Source: Saprospiraceae bacterium
Lineage (GTDB): Bacteria > Bacteroidota > Bacteroidia > Chitinophagales > Saprospiraceae
DNA: 43,568 nucleotides
Assembly (NCBI GenBank): GCA_020629935.1
Contig: JAHDCJ010000028.1
Span: 2,135-45,702, forward strand
Direction: 5' to 3'
The notes under the pieces were generated by a model that saw nothing but the letters and a program-made list of their open reading frames with translations, had not been told where the DNA came from and did not search any database. Below are positions 8,080-15,449 of the stretch, in pieces; position 1 is the first letter of the stretch; each line of letters begins with the position of its first letter. The position numbers and the translations under genes are program-made.

Positions 8080-9000
8080 ATGCCTCAACTCATTCTAAAA
8101 CCTTTAGGCGGATTATGCAATCGAATGCGCGCCATAGATGCGGCATTAGCCATGCAAAAAGATTATCCAATGGATTTAAAAATTATTTGGGAATCTAGCA
8201 TGGAATTAAATTGTGCATTTAATCAATTATTCCAACCCATTTCTTCCTCTACTATCCATGAAGTATCTGTTTTAAATCGTAGCAATTTTATGCGTTTCAA
8301 TTGGCGCCCTTTGTATAATGACATCGATATTAAGCATAGCAAAAACTTCTTGACTAAGTTCATTCGAAAAAATTTTGGACAAGAATTCAACGCCGATAAA
8401 ATCATTTATGCAAATGAAGTAAAACAATATTTTGAAGAAGGATTTGACTTTCGATCTTTGACTAAACATAAACGTGCTTACCTCGCTACTTTTTACCGTT
8501 TTTATACCAATAAAAAACCCTATCAAGCTTTTCGTCCTATTCCTAAATTGCAAGCAAAAATCGATGCTTTTTTAGCCACTTTTTCTTCCGCGCCCATAGG
8601 ATTGCACATTCGACGTACTGATCATTCAAAATCTATCAAAGAAAGTCCAATTGATCTATTTGAAGAAAAAATTAAGGCTTTGATTAAAGACCAAGAAAAT
8701 CCAACCTTTTTAGTCTGCACCGATGATGATACCATAGCCAAACAATTAAAGGCACAGTTTCCTCAGCATATTTTTTTTCGAGAAAAAATAAATACCCGAC
8801 ATACCCCAATGGGTATTCAAGATGCCTTAATCGATTTATATAGCTTGGCAAAATGTCAAAAAATTTATGGTTCTTATGGAAGTGCTTTTTCGAATACTGC
8901 TGCTTATATTGGAAACATTCCTATTGAAATATTAACCAAACAAAAAATGGAGAATCCCTATGAAGATCAACCTCCATTCCCTACATTTAGCGAAGCCTAA
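8080..9000 (+). CDS. Fucosyltransferase-like glycosyltransferase (HxRRxD family)
   Basis: A 306-residue protein beginning with the GGLCNRMRAI motif (residues 10-19) and containing HIRRTD at 176-181, the signature of alpha-1,2 and alpha-1,6 fucosyltransferases and the NodZ-like GT-B group, where the arginine binds the GDP-fucose diphosphate. A later segment, DALIDLYSLAKCQKIYGSYG, fits the third conserved region of the family. It would transfer a deoxyhexose from a GDP-sugar to the growing glycan at the cytoplasmic face. GDP-4-keto-6-deoxymannose, the precursor of GDP-fucose, can be made by the gmd gene at 41969, which supports the call. Donor specificity is inferred from family only. Confidence 0.72.
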   Translation: MPQLILKPLGGLCNRMRAIDAALAMQKDYPMDLKIIWESSMELNCAFNQLFQPISSSTIHEVSVLNRSNFMRFNWRPLYNDIDIKHSKNFLTKFIRKNFGQEFNADKIIYANEVKQYFEEGFDFRSLTKHKRAYLATFYRFYTNKKPYQAFRPIPKLQAKIDAFLATFSSAPIGLHIRRTDHSKSIKESPIDLFEEKIKALIKDQENPTFLVCTDDDTIAKQLKAQFPQHIFFREKINTRHTPMGIQDALIDLYSLAKCQKIYGSYGSAFSNTAAYIGNIPIEILTKQKMENPYEDQPPFPTFSEA

Positions 9001-9014
9001 TATTTAGCTTTCAA

Positions 9015-9932
9015 ATGAACCACGCACCAATCATATTATTTGTTTATAATCGCCCAGAATATACGGCGAAGGTATTGGATGCGCTAATGCAAAATCCTGA
9101 AGCTAAAGATAGTTCCTTATATATTTTTGCAGATGGCCCAAAAGCAAAAGCTAGTGAAAAAGAGAAAGAAAACATCCAACAAGTAAACGCTATTATTCAT
9201 CAGGCAAAAGGATTTCAATCGGTGCAAATTATCAAGGCTTCTGCAAATAAAGGATTGGCAAATTCTATTCTTGAAGGCATTCATTCGGTTACGAAATCTC
9301 ATGATCGATTTATTGTATTAGAAGATGACATTGTTCCCGCTGTAGGTTTTTTAGGCTATATGAATGCAGCCTTGACCTTGTATCAACACCAAGAGAACGT
9401 CATGCACATTTCCGCTTATCTACCTCCAATAGATAAGATATTACCAGAAACTTTTTTTCGTCGCACTATCGCTTGTTGGGGGTGGGCTTCATGGACTAGA
9501 GCATGGAAAAACATAGAGACAAATCCTCAAAAACTATTGGACGAAATAAAAAGCCGTGATCTTGTCTCTTTATTTAATATGGATAATTCATTCCCATTTA
9601 CCGATCATTTAACATGGAACATAGAAGGGGATATTTATTCTTGGGCGATCAAATGGCAAGCTACCGTTTTTTTGAAAGAAGGCTTTTGTTTGAGTCCTAA
9701 AAAATCGTTGGTTCAAAATATTGGACTTAATAATACGGGTACTTTTTCCCAAGCTATTGATTATGAGAACTATCATATTGAACAGCCTATTTCTCAAATA
9801 AATGTACAATCTATTCCTTTGGTTTTTTCTACGGAAGCTAGGCAAGCTATCGTCCAATTTTATCAACAAAGAAAACATCCAGGCATTCTATATCGTTTAA
9901 AACGCAGAGTAAATAATTTTTGGAATAAATGA
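9015..9932 (+). CDS. GT-A fold glycosyltransferase
   Basis: A 305-residue protein starting with PIILFVYNRPEYT, the nucleotide-binding start of GT2/GNT-I-like transferases. LEDDI at residues 102-106 supplies the DxD-type metal-binding acidic cluster. W-rich segments (CWGWASWTRAW, about 150-160) follow, as in a bacterial family often found in capsule clusters. It should add one sugar to the chain using a nucleotide sugar; donor and acceptor cannot be predicted. It starts 14 bp after the fucosyltransferase-like gene and overlaps the next glycosyltransferase by 4 bp (ATGA). Confidence 0.8.
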   Translation: MNHAPIILFVYNRPEYTAKVLDALMQNPEAKDSSLYIFADGPKAKASEKEKENIQQVNAIIHQAKGFQSVQIIKASANKGLANSILEGIHSVTKSHDRFIVLEDDIVPAVGFLGYMNAALTLYQHQENVMHISAYLPPIDKILPETFFRRTIACWGWASWTRAWKNIETNPQKLLDEIKSRDLVSLFNMDNSFPFTDHLTWNIEGDIYSWAIKWQATVFLKEGFCLSPKKSLVQNIGLNNTGTFSQAIDYENYHIEQPISQINVQSIPLVFSTEARQAIVQFYQQRKHPGILYRLKRRVNNFWNK

Positions 9933-11134
9933 AAATCCTTCATATCAATACCTTAACAGATGGCGGTGCAGCAATCGCAGCTATTCGACTACATGAAAAT
10001 TTGGTCAATGAAGGAATGGAATCTTATTTCTTAAGCTTATACCCTTCTAGGCATCCGATTTCAAATCATCAAGTTTTTTTGAATTCACTTTCAAATGTAG
10101 AACAAAAAGTGCTCCCTTTACGCCTTCGAGTCAAGGCAAAAATTAAGCGCATAAAAGAAAAAACATTTATGCGTGGAGAAAAAATTCCGCAAAGGATTTC
10201 AAGTCTTTTTGATATTACTCAGCACCCTTGGTATCAACAATCAGATATTATCCATTTACATTGGATCAATGATTTTATCGACTATCCTTCTTTTTTCGAA
10301 AAAAATAAAAAACCCATTGTTTGGACCTTACATGATACTTCGCCCTTTAGTGGTGGATATGCCTATTTATCTGAAATAAATTCAAATAGATTTCAACAAC
10401 AAATCAAACAAATAGAGCAAGCGAAAAGTAAATATTTTAGTGATCAAGATATGCATATTATTCCTTTATCTACATGGATTAAAAATGCATCTATACAAAG
10501 CAATTTATTTAAACATTTGCCACATCAAATTATTCCTAATAGCGTTAATCTGAATTCTTTTTATCAAGAAAAAAAGGATCGTGCCTTGGCATATTTTAAA
10601 CGGGAACAAGGACCTATTCGTTTACTTTTTGTCTCGCATTATTTAGACTTACCGAGAAAAGGATTAAAATATATTTTGGAATGTTTTTCAACTCTGCAAA
10701 ATGAATATCCTAATATTCGATTATGTTTAGCGGGCAAAAATCCGCCTTTGATAAAATCCAATATGGAATATCTTGGAAAATTAAATACGGCAACAGATTT
10801 GCGCATGGCTTATTCCTTGGCTGATGTATTGCTAATTCCTTCTTTAGAAGATAATTTGCCGAATACCATCATGGAAGCTATGGCTTGTGGATTGCCTGTC
10901 ATTGGATTTCCCACAGGAGGAATTCCAGATATGATACAAGAAGGACAAACAGGATTTTTGACCAAGGAAGTATCTGCGGATAGTTTATACCAAACAACAA
11001 AAAGATTTCTAGATAAACCCAATCCATTTTCAGCTATTGAAATTCGTGAGATGGCTACTAAACGTTATCATCCTAAAAAACAGGCTATGAATTTTAGTCG
11101 TTTATATCAACATATTTATTCAAAAAACAAATAA
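9929..11134 (+). CDS. Glycosyltransferase family 4
   Basis: A 401-residue GT-B enzyme. The N-terminal GGAAIAAIRLHENL segment forms the acceptor-side Rossmann domain. The C-terminal half carries RLLFVSHYLDLPRKGLKYIL and the LEDNLPNTIMEAMACGLPVI block, the E-x7-E type motif of GT4 retaining transferases that contacts the nucleotide-sugar donor. It is cytoplasmic or membrane-peripheral and adds one residue of the repeat unit; the specific linkage is unknown. It is coupled by an ATGA overlap to the preceding transferase and is one base from the WbpD-like gene. Confidence 0.88.
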   Translation: MKILHINTLTDGGAAIAAIRLHENLVNEGMESYFLSLYPSRHPISNHQVFLNSLSNVEQKVLPLRLRVKAKIKRIKEKTFMRGEKIPQRISSLFDITQHPWYQQSDIIHLHWINDFIDYPSFFEKNKKPIVWTLHDTSPFSGGYAYLSEINSNRFQQQIKQIEQAKSKYFSDQDMHIIPLSTWIKNASIQSNLFKHLPHQIIPNSVNLNSFYQEKKDRALAYFKREQGPIRLLFVSHYLDLPRKGLKYILECFSTLQNEYPNIRLCLAGKNPPLIKSNMEYLGKLNTATDLRMAYSLADVLLIPSLEDNLPNTIMEAMACGLPVIGFPTGGIPDMIQEGQTGFLTKEVSADSLYQTTKRFLDKPNPFSAIEIREMATKRYHPKKQAMNFSRLYQHIYSKNK

Positions 11135-11135
11135 A

Positions 11136-11711
11136 ATGAAAGACTACTTTGCACATGAAACAGCGATCATTGATTCCCCTGCACATATTGGAAAAGGAAG
11201 CAAAATTTGGCACTTTTGTCATGTAATGGCCAATAGCGAAATCGGAGAAAATTGCAGCTTGGGTCAAAATGTTTTTGTTGCTTCCAATGTTCGTTTAGGA
11301 AACCAAGTAAAAGTCCAAAACAATGTATCTATTTATGAAGGTGTAGTTTGCGAAGATGATGTTTTTCTTGGGCCAAGTATGGTATTTACGAATATAAAAA
11401 ACCCAAGAAGTGCGGTGGTACGAAAAGGGGAATATTTGACGACTTATGTAGAGCAAGGTGTGAGCATTGGAGCCAATGCGACCATTGTTTGTGGTATCCG
11501 CTTAGGTCAATACTGTTTCATTGGCGCAGGTAGTGTGGTCACCAAGTCGGTAGCCCCTTATGCTATCATCATTGGCAATCCTGGCGAACAAGTCGGTTGG
11601 ATGAGTCAATACGGTCATCGTTTGGCATTTAATCGAAATGGAGAGGCGACTTGTCCAGAAAGTGGGCAGAAATATAATCTGTCAGAGGGGAAGGTCAGAT
11701 TAATTTCTTAA
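11136..11711 (+). CDS. wbpD: WbpD/WlbB-like UDP-sugar N-acetyltransferase
   Basis: A 191-residue left-handed beta-helix acyltransferase made of hexapeptide repeats (for example IGKGSKIWHF, IGENCSLGQNVFVA, IGANATIVCG). The sequence follows WbpD/WlbB closely, including VSIYEGVVCEDDVFLGPSMVFTN in pieces and the C-terminal tail CPESGQKY. These enzymes use acetyl-CoA to acetylate the 3-amino group of UDP-2-acetamido-3-amino-2,3-dideoxy-glucuronate. Its partner oxidoreductase gene follows 24 bp later. The aminotransferase (WbpE/WlbC) that normally acts between them is not found in the window, so the pathway must be completed elsewhere or differs. Confidence 0.85.
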   Translation: MKDYFAHETAIIDSPAHIGKGSKIWHFCHVMANSEIGENCSLGQNVFVASNVRLGNQVKVQNNVSIYEGVVCEDDVFLGPSMVFTNIKNPRSAVVRKGEYLTTYVEQGVSIGANATIVCGIRLGQYCFIGAGSVVTKSVAPYAIIIGNPGEQVGWMSQYGHRLAFNRNGEATCPESGQKYNLSEGKVRLIS

Positions 11712-11735
11712 TTTTGATTTTTGAAAAACTAAACT

Positions 11736-12755
11736 TTGAGTAAAATAAAATTCGCCATTGTGGGAATGGGGCATATAGGCAAGCGCCATGCCACTATGAT
11801 TCAACAACATGAAGCTACCGAATTAATTGGTGTGGCCGACATCGATGAGTCGCTGAAAGAAACATTGGAACATCAATTTAATGTCCCCGTTTTTTCTTCT
11901 TTGGAGCAAATGATAGCCGCAGGCATTCAGCCGGAAGTCTTGAGTATTTGCACGCCCAATAATTCTCATGCAGCATTATCCATTTTAGGATTAGACCAAG
12001 GTTTTCACGTATTATGTGAGAAACCTATGGGATTGAAAAAATCAGCTTGTGAAGCAGTTATTTTTAAAGCTTTGCAAAAAAACAAGCTCGTCTTTTGTGT
12101 GATGCAAAATCGATATAGTCCTCCTGCAGTTTGGCTAAAAAAAATGGTAGATGCGAACCACCTTGGTCGCATTTATTTAGTACAAATTAATTGCTATTGG
12201 AACAGAGATCAACGCTATTATAAATCGGGTAGTTGGAAAGGGAAAATGGAAACAGACGGAGGCGTTTTGTTTACCCAATTCAGCCATTTTATAGACATGA
12301 TGTATTGGTTGTTTGGAGACATCACAAATATTAATGCCCGTTTTATGGACTTCAATCATTCGGAACTTACCGAGTTTGAAGATTCGGGGGTAGTGCATTT
12401 TGATTTTGTACAAGGCGGAACAGGCATATTAAATTTTTCGACTTCCGTTTGGGATGCAAATTTTGAAAGCAGCATCACCATCATTGGAGAAAAAGGAACA
12501 ATCAAAGTAGGTGGACAATATATGGATCAAGTCTCCTATTGTCATGTAAAAGATTACGAGATGCCTAGCTTACCTCCGAGTAATCCTCCAAATGATTATG
12601 GACATTATAAAGGAAGTGCAGCCAATCATCATTATGTAATACAAAATGTGGTGGATACCTTAAGAGGAGATCATGTAGCAACAACCAATGCCATGGAAGG
12701 CTTGAAAGTAGTAGAGATTATAGAGCAGATTTATCAATTTAGAAAACCTAAATAA
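11736..12755 (+). CDS. wbpB: WbpB/WlbA-like UDP-N-acetyl-glucosaminuronate 3-dehydrogenase
   Basis: A 339-residue Gfo/Idh/MocA oxidoreductase with the NAD-binding GMGHIG at residues 10-15, CEKP at 94-97 and the TDGGVLFTQFSHFIDMM segment. WbpB/WlbA oxidises C3 of UDP-GlcNAcA so that an aminotransferase can install a 3-amino group. The start is TTG at 11736: an in-frame stop lies two codons upstream and no ATG exists before the Rossmann motif, so the non-ATG start is forced. Pairing with the WbpD-like acetyltransferase and a UDP-HexNAc dehydrogenase (15450) supports the pathway. The gene overlaps nothing and is 3 bp from the following epimerase gene. Confidence 0.85.
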   Translation: MSKIKFAIVGMGHIGKRHATMIQQHEATELIGVADIDESLKETLEHQFNVPVFSSLEQMIAAGIQPEVLSICTPNNSHAALSILGLDQGFHVLCEKPMGLKKSACEAVIFKALQKNKLVFCVMQNRYSPPAVWLKKMVDANHLGRIYLVQINCYWNRDQRYYKSGSWKGKMETDGGVLFTQFSHFIDMMYWLFGDITNINARFMDFNHSELTEFEDSGVVHFDFVQGGTGILNFSTSVWDANFESSITIIGEKGTIKVGGQYMDQVSYCHVKDYEMPSLPPSNPPNDYGHYKGSAANHHYVIQNVVDTLRGDHVATTNAMEGLKVVEIIEQIYQFRKPK

Positions 12756-12758
12756 GCC

Positions 12759-13715
12759 ATGAGTGTATTAATAACAGGAGGCGCTGGATTTATAGGATCA
12801 AATCTTTGCGATTATCTTTTGGCAAAAGGAGAACAGGTTATTTGTTTTGACAATTTTGACCCTGTATATGATAAGTCAATAAAGCTTGACAATTTGAAGG
12901 GTGCGCTTAATCATCCTAATTTCAAATTCATAGAAGGCGATATTTTAGATAAGCAAAGTTTAAATCAAAAGTTAAACGGAGAATCTATTTCTGAGGTTAT
13001 TCATTTAGCCGCTAGAGGAGGTGTTAGGCCTTCTATAGATGATCCTGCAATTTATTATCAGATCAATGTAATGGGCACGGTGCACATTTTGGAATGGATG
13101 GTAAGCCAAAAGATAAATAAATTAATCTTTGCTTCTTCGAGTTCTGTTTATGGCAATAGTTTGAACACTCCTTACCATGAAGAAGAGCATCCTTTAAGTC
13201 CAATTTCACCTTATGCTTCCTCCAAACTTGCGGGAGAAAAGCTTTGTGAGACTTTCAATAATTTATATCAATTGGATATTAGTTGTTTACGGTTTTTTAC
13301 TGCCTATGGCCCGAGGCAACGACCTGGAATGGGAATTCAAATATTTACTGAAAAAATGATCAACCAAGAGACCATTCAACTTTTTGGAGATGGGGAATCT
13401 TCGAGAGATTATACATACATTGAAGATCTTTTAGAAGGTATTTTTTTAGCCAAGCAAAACTTAAGCGGTTTTAATATTTATAATCTTGGAAGTGGTTTAC
13501 GTATAAAGCTTACAAAACTAATACAAACTATAGAGCAAGACTTGAAACAAAAGGCTAATATTTCAGTAAAAGAAAAGCAATTGGGCGATGTAGACCAAAC
13601 CATTGCCAATATAGATAAAGCAAAAAAACATCTAGGTTATTTACCTACACATACAATAAACCAAGGAATTCATAAGTATATACTTTGGTACAAAAACAAG
13701 AACGATATTTTATAA
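12759..13715 (+). CDS. NAD-dependent epimerase, UDP-glucuronate 4-epimerase-like
   Basis: A 318-residue extended SDR with GGAGFIG at residues 7-13, SSSSVYG at 126-132 and catalytic Y152-xxx-K156. The DNFDPVYD segment (31-38) and LAARGGVRPSIDDP (83-96) resemble UDP-glucuronate 4-epimerases, which invert C4 to give UDP-galacturonate. The C-terminal region is the usual substrate-binding domain. Because the neighbours make amino-uronic acids, an epimerase acting on a UDP-uronate fits well, but SDR substrate calls from sequence are only suggestive. It is cytoplasmic and lies 3 bp after the wbpB-like gene. Confidence 0.75.
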   Translation: MSVLITGGAGFIGSNLCDYLLAKGEQVICFDNFDPVYDKSIKLDNLKGALNHPNFKFIEGDILDKQSLNQKLNGESISEVIHLAARGGVRPSIDDPAIYYQINVMGTVHILEWMVSQKINKLIFASSSSVYGNSLNTPYHEEEHPLSPISPYASSKLAGEKLCETFNNLYQLDISCLRFFTAYGPRQRPGMGIQIFTEKMINQETIQLFGDGESSRDYTYIEDLLEGIFLAKQNLSGFNIYNLGSGLRIKLTKLIQTIEQDLKQKANISVKEKQLGDVDQTIANIDKAKKHLGYLPTHTINQGIHKYILWYKNKNDIL

Positions 13716-13758
13716 ATAAAATTTATTATTAAAATATCTAAATAGAAAAAGCAAAATT

Positions 13759-14619
13759 ATGAAAGGAATAATTTTAGCCGGTGGGTCTGGAACACGACTC
13801 TACCCAATAACAATGGCATTAAGTAAACAACTCATGCCTATTTATGATAAACCGATGGTTTATTATCCACTCTCTATTCTAATGATGTCAGGGATTCGGG
13901 AAATATTAATTATTTCAACCCCTCATGATTTACCTAGTTTCCAAAAACTATTAGGTGATGGAAGTCAGTTTGGTTGCCAGTTTTCTTATATCGAACAAAA
14001 AGTACCGAATGGTTTAGCACAAGCTTTTGTTTTGGGTGAAGAATTTATAGGAAATGATAAGGTCGCTCTGATTTTAGGAGATAATATTTTTTATGGTGCT
14101 GGATTACAAAAAACACTTTTAGAAAATAATGATCCAGAAGGAGGGACTATTTTCGCTTATCAGGTTTCTGATCCCGAGCGTTATGGCGTAGTCGATTTTG
14201 ATGAAAATCTAAACGCTCTATCTATAGAAGAAAAGCCTGCAAATCCAAAATCAAATTATGCCGTGCCTGGTTTGTATTTTTATGACAATAGTGTAGTAGA
14301 AGTTGCTAAGAATATCAAACCAAGTGCAAGAGGAGAATATGAAATTACGGACGTTAATAAACATTATTTAAAGGAAGGTAAACTAAAAGTAGGTGTTTTA
14401 AGTAGAGGGACAGCTTGGCTAGATACAGGCACAATAGATTCATTGATGCAAGCGAGTCAATTTATACAAGTGATTGAGCAACGTCAAGGACTTAAAATAG
14501 GATCACCTGAAGAAATTGCATATCGAATGAATTTTATCAATGACAAGCAGCTAAAAGCCCTTGCTGAGCCACTAAAGAAAAGTGGATATGGTCAATATTT
14601 ATTAGGTTTATTACAATAA
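13759..14619 (+). CDS. rmlA: Glucose-1-phosphate thymidylyltransferase
   Basis: A 286-residue nucleotidyltransferase with the activated-sugar pyrophosphorylase motif GGSGTRLYP at residues 8-16, the LALILGDN-type metal site (here [12 protein letters not shown]), EEKP and the RGTAWLDTG segment, all diagnostic of RmlA. It makes dTDP-glucose, the entry to dTDP-6-deoxysugars. The usual rmlB, rmlC and rmlD partners are absent from the window, so they are presumably elsewhere. It is the last gene of the first glycan unit and is followed by a probable terminator. Confidence 0.95.
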   Translation: MKGIILAGGSGTRLYPITMALSKQLMPIYDKPMVYYPLSILMMSGIREILIISTPHDLPSFQKLLGDGSQFGCQFSYIEQKVPNGLAQAFVLGEEFIGNDKVALILGDNIFYGAGLQKTLLENNDPEGGTIFAYQVSDPERYGVVDFDENLNALSIEEKPANPKSNYAVPGLYFYDNSVVEVAKNIKPSARGEYEITDVNKHYLKEGKLKVGVLSRGTAWLDTGTIDSLMQASQFIQVIEQRQGLKIGSPEEIAYRMNFINDKQLKALAEPLKKSGYGQYLLGLLQ

Positions 14620-14628
14620 TGCAGGTCT

Positions 14629-14654
14629 TAATCTATTAAAGATTGTTTTTTTTT
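14629..14654 (+). terminator. Probable intrinsic terminator after rmlA
   Basis: AATCT (14630-14634) and AGATT (14640-14644) form a short stem around ATTAA, with a T-G wobble extending it by one pair, followed after one G by a run of nine T. The stem is weak, but the U tract and its position 10 bp after the rmlA stop fit the end of the first glycan unit. Confidence 0.5.
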
Positions 14655-14751
14655 GAGAAAACGAAAAAAACCACAAAACACTAACCATCAGTCATTTAAA
14701 CATAAAAACAATCAAACCTTAATCATTCTTAATAAAAAACATTCCATAAAA

Positions 14752-14771
14752 TTTTGATTTTAAAATCAAAA
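14752..14771. promoter_or_regulatory. 20-bp perfect palindrome over the -33/spacer region
   Basis: TTTTGATTTT is followed directly by its exact reverse complement AAAATCAAAA. It covers the -33 TTTG (14753-14756) and half of the spacer of the promoter of the second glycan unit, a typical repressor or activator position. The sequence is A+T-rich, so chance symmetry is possible, but ten paired bases with no mismatch is notable. The first gene downstream encodes a winged-helix protein, an obvious candidate ligand. Confidence 0.5.
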
Positions 14772-14784
14772 ATGAGTAAATTTG
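14753..14784 (+). promoter_or_regulatory. Bacteroidota-type promoter of the second glycan unit
   Basis: TTTG at 14753-14756 and TAAATTTG at 14777-14784 are separated by 20 bp and match the -33/-7 consensus at all fixed positions. Transcription would begin near 14790, leaving a leader of about 90 nt before the regulator ATG at 14879. This is the best promoter match found in the gaps of this window. Confidence 0.72.
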
Positions 14785-14791
14785 TTACTCA
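14773..14791. promoter_or_regulatory. Inverted repeat over the -7 box and start site
   Basis: TGAGTAA (14773-14779) and TTACTCA (14785-14791) are perfect 7-bp inverted arms around ATTTG. The repeat is centred on the -7 element and reaches the expected transcription start, so it would mostly not be present in the RNA and is better read as a DNA operator. It begins 2 bp after the end of the 20-bp palindrome. Confidence 0.45.
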
Positions 14792-14825
14792 ATTATTTGT
14801 CATAGGGTTCTTTTTAAAATTTAAT

Positions 14826-14855
14826 AATGGGGGAGATTGAAAAATTTCCCCTATT
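14826..14855 (+). ncRNA. Leader RNA hairpin with GAAA tetraloop
   Basis: Bases 14826-14838 pair with 14843-14855 as a 13-bp stem that includes two G-U wobbles and four consecutive G-C pairs. It is closed by a GAAA (GNRA-type) tetraloop at 14839-14842. It would lie about 36-66 nt into the transcript and ends 23 nt before the regulator ATG. There is no U tract right after the stem, so it is not a standard intrinsic terminator. A structured leader in an operon that encodes a NusG paralogue could be a recognition site for processive antitermination, but that is inference. Confidence 0.5.
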
Positions 14856-14878
14856 TGTTTGTTAAGACCTACACAATT

Positions 14879-15415
14879 ATGCTTGAAACACTTATTTCTT
14901 CCAAAACCCGAATTAAATTGCTGCTCAAGTTTTTTCTTAACAGCAATACTACTGCTTATCTTCGCAATTTAGAATCTGAATTTGGAGAGTCTACGAATGG
15001 TATTCGAGTAGAGCTTAATAAATTTGAAAGTGCGGGCATGTTGCTTTCTGAAAAAGAGGGAAACAAAAAAGTATTTCGAGCAAACACCAAACATCCACTG
15101 TTTGGCGAGATTCACAATATCATTTTAAAATATGTAGGAATTGATCGCATTATTCAAAATGTGGTTAAACGCTTAGGCGATATAAAGAAAGTTTTTCTTG
15201 TTGGAGAATTTTCTAAAGGCCTAGATAGTGATGTTATTGATCTTATTTTAGTTGGAGATATTGATAAAGTTTATTTAATTAATTTGATTGATAAATCAGA
15301 ACAGATGATCAATCGAAAGATTCGGTATTTAACTTATACCAATGATGAATTTGAAAAGATAAATTTAAAAACATATAAGCCTCATCCTGTTCTATTATGG
15401 AATGCTGAAGCCTAA
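14879..15415 (+). CDS. Winged-helix regulator fused to a degenerate nucleotidyltransferase-like domain
   Basis: A 178-residue protein. Residues about 1-75 form an ArsR/MarR-like winged helix (TRIKLLLKFFLN, then YLRNLESEFGES and the wing around KEGNKKVFRAN). Residues about 100-178 resemble an MNT-type nucleotidyltransferase fold: VFLVGEFSKG followed by DVIDLILVGDID. The usual GSxxxG...SDxDL metal site is altered: Glu replaces the Ser of the GS pair and the Asp spacing is irregular, so catalysis is doubtful and a ligand-sensing role is possible. I use the ATG at 14879; a TTG at 14837 would place coding sequence inside the leader hairpin. It is the first gene of the second glycan unit, behind a promoter carrying two inverted repeats, which suggests autoregulation. 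Target and ligand are unknown. Confidence 0.72.
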   Translation: MLETLISSKTRIKLLLKFFLNSNTTAYLRNLESEFGESTNGIRVELNKFESAGMLLSEKEGNKKVFRANTKHPLFGEIHNIILKYVGIDRIIQNVVKRLGDIKKVFLVGEFSKGLDSDVIDLILVGDIDKVYLINLIDKSEQMINRKIRYLTYTNDEFEKINLKTYKPHPVLLWNAEA

Positions 15416-15449
15416 TATTCCTAAAACTTAAACACGACAAAGAGTAGAA

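Noticed and set aside
14837-14878. TTG-started N-terminal extension of the winged-helix regulator
   Set aside because: It would place codons inside the leader hairpin. The ATG at 14879 gives a normal winged-helix start.
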